This document shows positions 6,593 through 14,156 of a stretch of DNA of 49,527 nucleotides, piece after piece (the first letter of the stretch is position 1; every line of letters begins with the position of its first letter). Source of the stretch: Frankiaceae bacterium (GTDB lineage Bacteria > Actinomycetota > Actinomycetes > JAFAQI01); contig JAVEEI010000189.1 in NCBI GenBank assembly GCA_030840525.1, positions 1 through 49,527 on the forward strand, written 5' to 3'. The position numbers were made by a program, and so were the translations under genes. The notes under the pieces were generated by a model. It saw only the letters and a list, made by a program, of their open reading frames with translations. It had not been told where the DNA came from and ran no database searches.

Positions 6593-8025
6593 TGCCACGC
6601 GCCGACGTCCTCGTCGCCTCCAACCGCGGGCCGGTCAGCTTCCGGCTCGGTGACGACGGCGGGCTGACGCTGTCCCGCGGCGGCGGCGGGCTGGTCTCCG
6701 GCGTCTCGGCCGCGGCGCGCGGGAGTACGTCGGTATGGGTGTGCGCGGCGCTGTCCGACGCCGACCGGCTCGCCGCGACGGCGGCACCGGGCGGCCGGCT
6801 CGACCTCGCCGGCCACGACACCGGCGGCTCCGCCGTACGGATGCTGCCGATCGACGAGTCGACGTTCCGCCGGGCCTACAACGCCGTCGCGAACTCGACG
6901 ATCTGGTACGTCAACCACACGCTCTTCGACACGCCCCGCTCGCCGGTCTTCGACGCCCGGTGGGCGCGCTACTGGCAGGCGTACGTCGACTACAACGCGG
7001 CGTTCGCGGCGGCACTCGCGGAGGAGGCGGCCGAGGGCGCGAAGGTGCTCGTGCAGGACTACCACCTGATGCTGGTGCCGCGGATGGTGCGCGAGCTGCG
7101 ACCCGACCTGCGCGTCGGTCACTTCACCCACACGCCGTGGGCGGAGCCGTCGTACTTCGCGTTGCTGCCGGACGACATCGCGGCGGCGATCCTGACCGGC
7201 ATGCTCGGCGCCGACAGCGTGGGTTTTCTGTCGCCGCGATGGGCCGAGGCGTTCGTGCGCTGTTGCGTGCGGCTGCTCGGCGCCGACGCGGGCGGCGGCA
7301 GCGTGCACTACGGCAACCGGTCGACCTCGGTGCGCGTGCACCCGCTCGGCGTCGACGCGGACGAGCTGCGCGAGCGGGTGTCGCGCCCGGACGTCGCGGC
7401 CCGGCGCGAGGCGTTGCGGCAGCGCATCGGCGACCGGCGGGTCATCGTGCGGGTCGACCGGACCGAGCTGTCGAAGAACATCGGCCGCGGCCTGGCCGCC
7501 TACCGCGAGCTGCTGCGCACCTACCCCGAGCACCGCGGCCACGTCATCCATCTCGTGTTCGCGTACCCGTCGCGGCACGACCTGCCGGACTACCGCGCGT
7601 ACACCGCGGAGGTGCAGCAGCTCGCGCGCGAGATCGACGACGAGTTCGCCGGCAACGGCTGGTCGCCGCTGCTGCTCGAGGTCAACGACGACTACCCGCG
7701 GTCGCTCGCGGCCCTGCAGCTCGCCGAGGTGTTGGTCGTGAACCCGTTGCGGGACGGGATGAATCTCGTCGCCAAGGAAGGGCCGGTGCTGTCCGAGACG
7801 GGTGTCGCGGTCGTGCTGTCGCGCGAGGCGGGTGCGGCCGACGAGTTCGGCGCCGACGCGCTGACCGTCAACCCGTTCGACGTGTCCGGTACGGCGCGGG
7901 CGATGCACGAGGCGCTGGTCATGGACGCGGGCGAGCGGCGCGCGCGCAGCGACCGGCTCGCGGCCGCGGCGACCGCGTTGCCGCCGAAGGACTGGTTCGC
8001 CGCGCAGCTCGCCGCGCTCGGCTGA
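6592..8025 (+). CDS. otsA: Trehalose-6-phosphate synthase
   Basis: GT20 glycosyltransferase, 477 residues. It makes trehalose 6-phosphate from an NDP-glucose and glucose 6-phosphate in the cytoplasm. N-terminal VASNRGPVSF is the family signature. The centre has VLVQDYHLMLVPRMVRE and HFTHTPWAEP, and the donor-binding C-terminal lobe has VDRTELSKNIGRGL and NPLRDGMNLVAKE. The GTG at 6592 gives the expected short N-terminus and fits a leaderless transcript. The next step, otsB, is nearby but on the other strand, separated by an unrelated convergent gene, so the two are not in one operon here. Confidence 0.95.
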   Translation: MPRADVLVASNRGPVSFRLGDDGGLTLSRGGGGLVSGVSAAARGSTSVWVCAALSDADRLAATAAPGGRLDLAGHDTGGSAVRMLPIDESTFRRAYNAVANSTIWYVNHTLFDTPRSPVFDARWARYWQAYVDYNAAFAAALAEEAAEGAKVLVQDYHLMLVPRMVRELRPDLRVGHFTHTPWAEPSYFALLPDDIAAAILTGMLGADSVGFLSPRWAEAFVRCCVRLLGADAGGGSVHYGNRSTSVRVHPLGVDADELRERVSRPDVAARREALRQRIGDRRVIVRVDRTELSKNIGRGLAAYRELLRTYPEHRGHVIHLVFAYPSRHDLPDYRAYTAEVQQLAREIDDEFAGNGWSPLLLEVNDDYPRSLAALQLAEVLVVNPLRDGMNLVAKEGPVLSETGVAVVLSREAGAADEFGADALTVNPFDVSGTARAMHEALVMDAGERRARSDRLAAAATALPPKDWFAAQLAALG

Positions 8026-8038
8026 CGAGAGTCGCGCG

Positions 8039-8587
8039 TCAGTCGGGCGGCAGTCCCGGCAGGCCGTCGATGCTGTGCGCGTTGTGCTCCTTGCGGTACG
8101 CGGCCAGCCCGTCGGGCCCGCGCTTCTCCGCGCCGAGCCGGAGCAGGTCGCGCTCGCCGACGAAGTCCATCACCGGGACGCCGTAGCCGCACGAGTCGCT
8201 CACCCGCGTCACGTCCACGACGACGACCGCGCGGGTGCTCGGGTGCGCAGGGTGGCGCGCGACGACATCGTCGTAGTCGGGCTCGCCGGGCAGCGCGACC
8301 CGGCCGGTGCCGTGCACGCGGACGATCCGAGGGCGGGCATCGAAGCTGCAGAACATCAGGCAGATCCGGCCGTTCTCGCGCAGGTGCGCGATCGTCGCGA
8401 CGCCGCTGCCGGTGTAGTCGACCCACGCGAGCCGGTGCGGCCCGAGGACCGACAGCGAGTCGTGGCCGCGCGGCGAGACGTTGACCCGGCCGTCGGCGGC
8501 GAGCGGCGCGGTCGCGACGAACCACACCGGCTGCTTGCCGATCCACGCCGCGAGCGTCTCGTCGATGCCGTCGAACACCCGCCCCAT
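8039..8587 (-). CDS. Pyridoxamine 5'-phosphate oxidase-fold (PPOX) flavin or F420 protein
   Basis: Split beta-barrel protein of 182 residues. Family members bind FMN, F420 or haem and act as oxidoreductases. Visible signatures are the N-terminal WFVATAPLAADGRVNVSPRG (positions about 21-40), VDYTGSGVATIAHLRENGRI and ARPRIVRVHGTGRV. It resembles the general-stress subfamily rather than PdxH, lacking the PdxH C-terminal substrate motif. The ATG at 8585-8587 starts the conserved domain. Upstream on the same strand is otsB, 17 nt away, so they may be co-transcribed. Substrate and cofactor are unknown. Confidence 0.85.
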   Translation of the reverse strand: MGRVFDGIDETLAAWIGKQPVWFVATAPLAADGRVNVSPRGHDSLSVLGPHRLAWVDYTGSGVATIAHLRENGRICLMFCSFDARPRIVRVHGTGRVALPGEPDYDDVVARHPAHPSTRAVVVVDVTRVSDSCGYGVPVMDFVGERDLLRLGAEKRGPDGLAAYRKEHNAHSIDGLPGLPPD

Positions 8588-8604
8588 ACGACGAAGCCTA
8601 GGAG

Positions 8605-9417
8605 CTAGGCGCCGATCGCCGCCGCCATGGCGCGCAGGAAGGCGACCACGGCCGGCGGGCCGTCGAGCACGATGTCGGCCCGGTCGGCGAGCTCGGCCGG
8701 CGCGTCGTCGCCGGACACGCTGGCCGCGGTGAACCCCGGCACGCCCTGCGCGCGCAACCCCTCCACGGCGTCGTACGCCGGCAGGTCGCCGAGGTCGTCG
8801 CCGACGTACCCGACCGCGCCCCAGCCCTCGGCCAGCCCGCGGACGGCGAACCCCTTGTCGACTCCCGGCGGCCGGAGCTCGAGCACCATCCGGCCGGGGA
8901 CGACCTCGAGCCCGCAGCCGTGCGCGATCCCGCGCACCGGCTCGGCCAGCGCGGCGAGCGCCGCGGCCGGGTCGCTCGCCGGGCGGGTGTGTACGACGAG
9001 CGACTGCACCTTGTCCTCGACGTGCACGCCGTCGATCGCAGCGGCGGCGACGAGCTCGCGGACGAGTGGGCGGGCCATCGCGACGCCCGGCTCGGGCGGC
9101 GGCGCGTCGAGCCGGCCGTCGATCCACGACTCCAGCCCGTAGTGCCCGACGACCACGAGGCCGGGGATCGCGTCGAGGCCACCGACGGTGACCGCGTCCT
9201 TCGCACCGCGGCCGCTCACGACCGCGCACCGGCCGACCGCCGCGGCCAGCGCGGCCAGCGCCTCGGTCGCACCGGCCTGCGGGCGGGCGTCCTCGGGCCG
9301 GTCGACGATCGGCGCGAGCGTCCCGTCGTAGTCGATCGCGATGACCGCGCGGGCGGGGTCGGCGAGTACGGCGGCCAGACCGAGGCGGCCCGCCGCGGTC
9401 TTCGGGTCCGGCAGCAT
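8605..9417 (-). CDS. otsB: Trehalose-6-phosphate phosphatase
   Basis: HAD-superfamily phosphatase, 270 residues. It removes phosphate from trehalose 6-phosphate to give trehalose, a compatible solute and mycolate or storage sugar in actinomycetes. HAD motif I is DYDGTLAPI (Asp29 nucleophile, Asp31 acid/base), motif II is VVSGRG, the lysine of motif III is in VDKGFAV, and motif IV is YVGDDLGDLPAYD. The cap domain lies between motifs II and III. The ATG at 9417 has GGAG 9 nt upstream. Together with otsA it completes the OtsAB pathway. Confidence 0.93.
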   Translation of the reverse strand: MLPDPKTAAGRLGLAAVLADPARAVIAIDYDGTLAPIVDRPEDARPQAGATEALAALAAAVGRCAVVSGRGAKDAVTVGGLDAIPGLVVVGHYGLESWIDGRLDAPPPEPGVAMARPLVRELVAAAAIDGVHVEDKVQSLVVHTRPASDPAAALAALAEPVRGIAHGCGLEVVPGRMVLELRPPGVDKGFAVRGLAEGWGAVGYVGDDLGDLPAYDAVEGLRAQGVPGFTAASVSGDDAPAELADRADIVLDGPPAVVAFLRAMAAAIGA

Positions 9418-9422
9418 CGCGC

Positions 9423-9968
9423 TCAGCTCCAGTCGCGGGTGACGACGAGGGTGAGCCCTTGCCCGGGCAGGCCGGCGAACCGCGGCTCGACCCGCCGGAC
9501 CTGCGGGAACTCGCGGGCCAGCTCGCGGGCCTGCGGGAGCTGGCCGGCGGCGTAGTAGACGGTCGTCATGGCGATCCGGCCGCGGAAGTTGCCGACCTTG
9601 GCTATCGGCCAGCCCTTCGCCCGCAGCTCGGCGGCGACGTCGTGGCCGAGCCCGGCCCGGCGCGAGTTGTTGAGCACGGTGACCGGCGCCTTTGCGACGG
9701 CCGGCTGCGTGGTCGCCGGCGGCTCGCTGACCGGCGGCGCCGGCGCGGTCGTCGACGGCGTCGGCGTCGCGGTCACCGGCGCGGACGGCGACGGCGTCGA
9801 CGAGACGGATGGCGTCGGGGCGGCGCTCGGCGACACCGACCGCGGCACTTGAATGGCCGGCCCGGCGCCCGGCGACGACGACCGGCTGTTGAGGAACAGC
9901 AGCAGCACGATCACCACGACCACCGAGCCCACGGCGGCGAGTGGCGGCAGCAAGCGCCGTAGCGTCAC
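9423..9968 (-). CDS. Membrane-anchored LytR_C-domain protein
   Basis: 181 residues: one N-terminal membrane segment (about 10-26), a long Pro/Ser/Thr linker (about 38-88), then a LytR_C domain (about 93-175) beginning APVTVLNNSRRAGLGHDVAAEL. LytR_C domains occur at the end of LytR-CpsA-Psr wall-polymer ligases and as stand-alone exported domains in actinomycetes; their role is unclear. There is no ligase domain here. The GTG start at 9968 has no strong ribosome site. It lies just upstream of otsB, 5 nt from its ATG, and just after the DUF3263 gene, so the three minus-strand genes may form one unit. Confidence 0.88.
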   Translation of the reverse strand: MTLRRLLPPLAAVGSVVVVIVLLLFLNSRSSSPGAGPAIQVPRSVSPSAAPTPSVSSTPSPSAPVTATPTPSTTAPAPPVSEPPATTQPAVAKAPVTVLNNSRRAGLGHDVAAELRAKGWPIAKVGNFRGRIAMTTVYYAAGQLPQARELAREFPQVRRVEPRFAGLPGQGLTLVVTRDWS

Positions 9969-10038
9969 CGCGGCCGGCTCGTCCGCGCGGTGGCTGGGAG
10001 GGCGCGGGACGTCTCCGCCCGACAGCGGAGAGGTCAGG

Positions 10039-10332
10039 TCACACCTCGATGCCGAGGCGGCGGGCCGAGCGGGCCCGCTGGCGTGCGGTCCGGAGCCGGC
10101 GCAGCCGCTTGACCAGCATCGGGTCGGCCGCGAGCGCCTCCGGGCGGTCGAGCAGGGCGTTGAGCACCTGGTAGTAGCGGGTGGCGGACATGTCGAACCG
10201 CTCGCGGATCGACTGCTCCTTGGCCCCGGCGTACTTCCACCACTGGCGCTCGAACGCGAGGATCTCGCGGTCGCGCTCGGTCAGCTCACCGGCGACCGGC
10301 TGCCCGCCCGACAGTGCCGCTAGGTGCTCCAT
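10039..10332 (-). CDS. DUF3263 family protein
   Basis: Small basic protein of 97 residues, conserved only in actinomycetes. The core ILAFERQWWKYAGAKEQSI (about 24-42) and RFDMSATRYYQVLNALLDRP are the DUF3263 hallmark and resemble a short winged or homeodomain-like helix-turn-helix. A DNA-binding role is plausible but unproven. The ATG at 10332 is preferred because GGGAGAGG lies just upstream; another ATG at 10347 would add five residues. In other actinomycetes this gene often sits beside LytR_C-domain genes, as here. Confidence 0.85.
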   Translation of the reverse strand: MEHLAALSGGQPVAGELTERDREILAFERQWWKYAGAKEQSIRERFDMSATRYYQVLNALLDRPEALAADPMLVKRLRRLRTARQRARSARRLGIEV

Positions 10333-10402
10333 AGCCCTCTCCCGCATGCCGCGAACTTACACCGGTGTCATTCTGGCACGCCGGGGCGACAGTACGGGTC
10401 AA

Positions 10403-11659
10403 CTACGGGTACAACCCGCGGGTCCGGTGCGCCTCGGCGACCCGGCCGACGCCGATCATCTGCGCGGCCGTCCGCAGCGAGACGCCCTGGTCGCGGGCCA
10501 GCGTGGACACCTCGTCGTACGCCTTGTCCATGATCGCCCGCAGCCGGTCGTTGACCTGGTCCTCGGTCCACCAGTACGCCTGCAGGTCCTGCACCCACTC
10601 GAAGTACGACACCGCGACCCCGCCGGAGTTGGCGAGGATGTCGGGTACGACGACCGCGCCGCGGGCCTCGAGGATCGCGTCGGCGTCCGGGGTGGTCGGG
10701 CCGTTGGCGCCCTCGATGACGAAGCGCGCCTTCACCGCGTCGGCGTTGCCGTCGTGGATGACGCCTTCGAGCGCGGCCGGAACGAGGATGTCGACGTCGA
10801 GCTCGATCAGCTCCTCGTTGCTGATCGGGTCAGTGCCCGGGTAGCCGGCGACCGACTCGACACCGGCGTCGCGGATGGCACGCAGCATCGCCGCCGGGTT
10901 CAAGCCCATCGAGTTGTAGGCACCGCCCTTGACGTCGGAGACCGCGACGACCTTGCAGCCGGCGTCGTGGAGGTACTGCGCGGCGAGGCCGCCGACCTTG
11001 CCGAACCCCTGTACGGCGACCGACACGTCGCGCGGGTCGACGCGGGCCTCGCGGAGCGCGGCGAACGCGGAGTACATGACGCCGCGGCTGGTCGCGCCGC
11101 CGCGGCCCTGCGAGCCGCCGACGCTGACCGGCTTGCCGGTGACGACGCCGGTGACCGTGTAGCCCTTGTTCACCGAGTAGGTGTCCATGAACCACGCCAT
11201 GGTCTGCTCGTCGGTGCCGACGTCCGGGGCCGGGATGTCCTTCTCCGGGCCGACGATCGGGCCGATCTCGCTGGCGTAGCGGCGGGTGACCCGCTCGAGC
11301 TCGTTGCGGCTGTAGAGCCGCGGGTCGATCGTGACCCCGCCCTTCGCGCCGCCGTACGGGATGCCGATGAGCGCGCACTTCCAGGTCATCCACATCGCCA
11401 GCGCGCGGACCTCGTCGATGTCGGTCGACGGGTGGTAGCGGATGCCGCCCTTCGCGGGGCCGCGGGAGAGGTTGTGCTGGACGCGGTAGCCGCGCAGCAC
11501 CTCGACGTGCCCGTCGTCGCGGCGCAACGGGATCGACACGGTCATCTCGCGCCGCGGCGTCGCCAGCAGCTGGTGCGTGCCGTCGTCGAGGCCGAGGTGT
11601 TTCACCGCCTCGGCGAGCTGAATCTGCGCCGACTCCCACGCCGACTGCCGCGCGACCAC
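10403..11659 (-). CDS. gdhA: Glu/Leu/Phe/Val dehydrogenase, most likely glutamate dehydrogenase
   Basis: 418 residues. It oxidatively deaminates glutamate, or a related amino acid, to the 2-oxo acid. The N-terminal domain has RGPAKGGIRYHP, Lys94 in MTWKCALIGIPYGGAKGGV, catalytic Lys106 in the same block, and DIPAPDVGTDEQTMAWFMD. The Rossmann fold has VAVQGFGKVGGLAAQYL, and the C-terminus has VDILVPAALEG and FVIEGANGPTT. The length matches the NAD-dependent hexameric class. The GTG at 11659 starts the domain. A large hairpin separates it from the LPXTG gene upstream. Substrate specificity between Glu and branched amino acids is not certain. Confidence 0.92.
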   Translation of the reverse strand: MVARQSAWESAQIQLAEAVKHLGLDDGTHQLLATPRREMTVSIPLRRDDGHVEVLRGYRVQHNLSRGPAKGGIRYHPSTDIDEVRALAMWMTWKCALIGIPYGGAKGGVTIDPRLYSRNELERVTRRYASEIGPIVGPEKDIPAPDVGTDEQTMAWFMDTYSVNKGYTVTGVVTGKPVSVGGSQGRGGATSRGVMYSAFAALREARVDPRDVSVAVQGFGKVGGLAAQYLHDAGCKVVAVSDVKGGAYNSMGLNPAAMLRAIRDAGVESVAGYPGTDPISNEELIELDVDILVPAALEGVIHDGNADAVKARFVIEGANGPTTPDADAILEARGAVVVPDILANSGGVAVSYFEWVQDLQAYWWTEDQVNDRLRAIMDKAYDEVSTLARDQGVSLRTAAQMIGVGRVAEAHRTRGLYP

Positions 11660-11687
11660 CCGAGCATCCTGCCACGGGCCGGACGCG

Positions 11688-11733
11688 AGTGTGCGCGCTG
11701 ACGGTCGCCATGACGACCACCAGCGCGCACACT
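11688..11733. terminator. Compound 18-bp hairpin, transcription terminator
   Basis: Outer arms AGTGTGCGCGCTG (11688-11700) and CAGCGCGCACACT (11721-11733) are perfectly complementary over 13 bp. After an AC/AC internal loop, GGTCG (11703-11707) pairs with CGACC (11714-11718) around the hexaloop CCATGA. It lies 10 nt after the stop of the LPXTG gene and 28 nt before gdhA on the same strand. There is no T-run, as is usual in this phylum. Confidence 0.75.
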
Positions 11734-11743
11734 TTCGTTGCTG

Positions 11744-12715
11744 CTACGCCACCTCGCGGCGCCGGCCGGCGACGGCCAGCGCACCGCCGGCGGCCAGCGC
11801 CGTCACTGCCAGCGCCAGCAGCTCCCCCGTCGGGGCGCCGGTGAACGGCAGCGACGACGCGGCCCCCGCGACGGACGGCGTACGGACGACCCGCTCCCCC
11901 AGTACGGACGTCGGTACGCCGGCCGCCGAACCGGCCGTGGCACCCGGGGCGCGCGAGTCGCTCACCCCGAGCACGCAGGCCAGCCCGACCATTTCCTCGC
12001 CCGCCGGGCACGTGGAGGAGCCCGGCGTCGTGCAGGCGCCGTTGAGCAGCACCGTGCCGGCCGAGCACGTACTCGGCGGCGTGGTCTGGGGCGTCGTGCA
12101 AGTGCCCGCGACCATGACCTGGCCCGAGGGGCAGGTCGTCACCGGAGGCGGCGTCGTGCTCCGGCATCCGGTGTGCGCCGGGTTGCTGCGGCCGATGCCG
12201 TGGTTGCGGTCGCACTCGTAGCCGGCGTTGTGATCGCTGCCGTTCGGCATCTGACCCTTGGGGTTCTTGTTGTCCGCCTTGCCGACACAGCCCGCGCACG
12301 GCTTGCCGGTGGCCTTTCCGTTGCCATTACCGTTGCCGGACGGGCTGCCGTCACGGGTCGAGCAGTACGGGCCGCCGGGGCACTGCCCGTTCGCCCCGCC
12401 GCCGTTGGCGTCGGCCTTCGAGACCGGCTGCGGCTGGCTGGGCGAGCCGGACGTCCCCGCGTTGCCGCCGGTGTTGTGCGACCCCGACGCGTCCTTGCCG
12501 TGCTTGTCCTGCTTCGCCGGCTTGTCCTGCTTGGCCGGCTTGGCGGGCTTGGCCTGCTGGTCGTGCTGGTCGTGCTGGCTCTGCCGGGTGGCGCCGTTGC
12601 CCGTGCCCGTGACGGGGTGGGTGCAGGCGCTCGCGACGCCGCCGAGGGCGGCGAGCCCGATCACGGTCGTCGCAGCTACGACGCCGAGCCGAGCGAGTGC
12701 GGATTGTGCTGCCAC
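11744..12715 (-). CDS. LPXTG-anchored, Cys-rich cell-wall surface protein
   Basis: 323 residues. It has a signal peptide (1-30), then a Lys/Gln/Asp-rich low-complexity part with KPAKQDKPAKQDK (about 55-75), a Gly/Asn-rich region, a Cys-containing block of about 60 residues (GKPCAGCVGKADNKNP and YECDRNHGIGRSNPAHTGC) seen in other actinobacterial wall proteins, and three Cys pairs in repeats of the form TCPxG-x5-GxC. It ends with the sortase signal LPFTG (289-293), a membrane segment and RRR. The GTG at 12715 has GGGAG 7 nt upstream. It is expected to be attached to peptidoglycan by a class E or similar sortase that is not in this window. No ligand can be inferred. Confidence 0.9.
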   Translation of the reverse strand: MAAQSALARLGVVAATTVIGLAALGGVASACTHPVTGTGNGATRQSQHDQHDQQAKPAKPAKQDKPAKQDKHGKDASGSHNTGGNAGTSGSPSQPQPVSKADANGGGANGQCPGGPYCSTRDGSPSGNGNGNGKATGKPCAGCVGKADNKNPKGQMPNGSDHNAGYECDRNHGIGRSNPAHTGCRSTTPPPVTTCPSGQVMVAGTCTTPQTTPPSTCSAGTVLLNGACTTPGSSTCPAGEEMVGLACVLGVSDSRAPGATAGSAAGVPTSVLGERVVRTPSVAGAASSLPFTGAPTGELLALAVTALAAGGALAVAGRRREVA

Positions 12716-12975
12716 AGGAGTTCTCCCGTCCGAGCGGGCTCCCGCGGCACACCAGTGGCGGCCGCGACAGCCCTCTAGGGCAGGGGCGGTCTCGCCACTC
12801 GCTCCCCGGACGGCCTAGGCGACCGATTGTCTCCGCGCCACCTCGACGTACGAGGCGACCGGTGAGGGCTGTCCGGATCAATGCGTCCCATCGGCACCGG
12901 GTGGCGCCGACGTGACTAATTGTGACCAAGAGACCACAAGCTGTGTTCGGCCGAACGGAGCAATTTTCGGTTGGG
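12716..12975. other. 260-nt intergenic region between hmgA and the LPXTG gene
   Basis: No gene is seen. It should carry the hmgA 3' end and the promoter of the LPXTG gene. Two dyads are visible: the 10-mer TTCGGCCGAA (12945-12954), a perfect palindrome near the hmgA stop, and TTGTG-N10-CACAA (about 12920-12939). The first may be part of a terminator and the second an operator; neither can be assigned. Confidence 0.4.
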
Positions 12976-14142
12976 CTACTTGGTCGGCGCCCACGACCAC
13001 GCGTACGCCGTGTCCTCGCAGGCGGTGGCCGCGTCGCCGAGCAGCAGCGGCCGGAACGTGTCGATCATGACCGCGAACTCCTCGGTCGCGTCCTTGCCGA
13101 TCGACGCCTCGACGCTGCCCGGCTGCGGCCCGTGGATGAACCCGGACGGGTGCAGCGAGATCGACCCCGGCTCGATGCCGGCGCCCTTGCGCGACATGAA
13201 GTCGCCCTCGACGTAGAACAGCACCTCGTCGCTGTCGACGTTCGCATGGTTGTACGGCGCGGGGATCGCGAGCGGGTGGTAGTCGAACTTGCGCGCCACG
13301 AACGAGCAGATCACGAACCCGGGCCCTTCGAACGTCTGGTGCACCGGCGGCGGCTGGTGCAGCCGGCCGGTGATCGGCTCGAAGTCGTAGATGGAGAACG
13401 CGTACGGGTAGAGGCAGCCGTCCCAGCCGACGACGTCGAACGGGTGGTGCGCGTACGTGTAGCGGGTGCAGCCGGCGCGGTGCCGGACGAGGACGTCCAC
13501 CTCATCGGCCTCGTCGAGCAGCGGCTGGTCCGGCCCGCGCAGGTCGCGTTCGCAGTACGGCGAGTGCTCGAGAAACTGACCCTTGGCAGACAAGTACCGC
13601 CGCGGCGGGCCGACGTGCCCGCGCGCCTCGACCACCAGCAGCCGCAACGGTTCGCTGCCCGCCGGCACCCACCGGTGCGTCGTCGACGTCGGGATGACGA
13701 CGTAGTCGCCGGTGCGCGCGGTCAGCGCGCCGAACACGGTCTCGACCGTCGCCTCGCCGGACTCGACGAACAGCAGCTCGTCGCCGGCGGCGTTGCGGTA
13801 CAGCGGCGACGGCCGGTCGGCGACGACGTAGGAGATCCGAACGTCGTCGTTGCCGAGCAGGAGCTGCCGGCCGGTGACCGCGTCGACCGACGCGACGTCG
13901 AGCTTGTGCGTGCGCAGGTGCCGCGGCTTCAGCGGATAGTTCGGGGTCAGCTTCGGCGCCGGCTCGTCGACGGCGACCGCGTCGGTGATCGCGGTCGGCA
14001 GGTGCCGGTGGTAGAGCAGCGCGGAGTCGGACGAGAACCCCTCGACGCCCATCAGCTCCTCGGCGTACAGGGAGCCGTCGGGCTGGCGGAACTGGGTGTG
14101 CCGTTTCGGCGGGATCTCACCGACAGACCGGTAGTAGGGCAT
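12976..14142 (-). CDS. hmgA: Homogentisate 1,2-dioxygenase
   Basis: Fe(II) cupin dioxygenase, 388 residues. It opens the homogentisate ring to maleylacetoacetate in tyrosine and phenylalanine catabolism. The N-terminus MPYYRSVGEIPPKRHTQFR, the first cupin (GDELLFVESGEATVET, then GDYVVIPTSTTHRW) and the C-terminal metal-site region (NHANVDSDEVLFYVEGDFMS and ISLHPSGFIHGPQPG) match the shorter bacterial homogentisate dioxygenase-like form, about 50 residues below the 430-440 of proteobacterial and human enzymes. Other pathway genes (fumarylacetoacetase, 4-HPPD) are not adjacent. A homogentisate-dioxygenase-like ring-cleaving enzyme of other specificity is possible. Confidence 0.85.
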   Translation of the reverse strand: MPYYRSVGEIPPKRHTQFRQPDGSLYAEELMGVEGFSSDSALLYHRHLPTAITDAVAVDEPAPKLTPNYPLKPRHLRTHKLDVASVDAVTGRQLLLGNDDVRISYVVADRPSPLYRNAAGDELLFVESGEATVETVFGALTARTGDYVVIPTSTTHRWVPAGSEPLRLLVVEARGHVGPPRRYLSAKGQFLEHSPYCERDLRGPDQPLLDEADEVDVLVRHRAGCTRYTYAHHPFDVVGWDGCLYPYAFSIYDFEPITGRLHQPPPVHQTFEGPGFVICSFVARKFDYHPLAIPAPYNHANVDSDEVLFYVEGDFMSRKGAGIEPGSISLHPSGFIHGPQPGSVEASIGKDATEEFAVMIDTFRPLLLGDAATACEDTAYAWSWAPTK

Positions 14143-14156
14143 GGCTCAACGCTGCG

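Noticed and set aside
12920..12939. A CRP/GlxR-type site TGTGA-N6-TCACA upstream of the LPXTG gene
   Set aside because: The half-sites TGTG and CACA are 10 nt apart, not the spacing or extended consensus of the CRP family, so it was left as an unassigned dyad.
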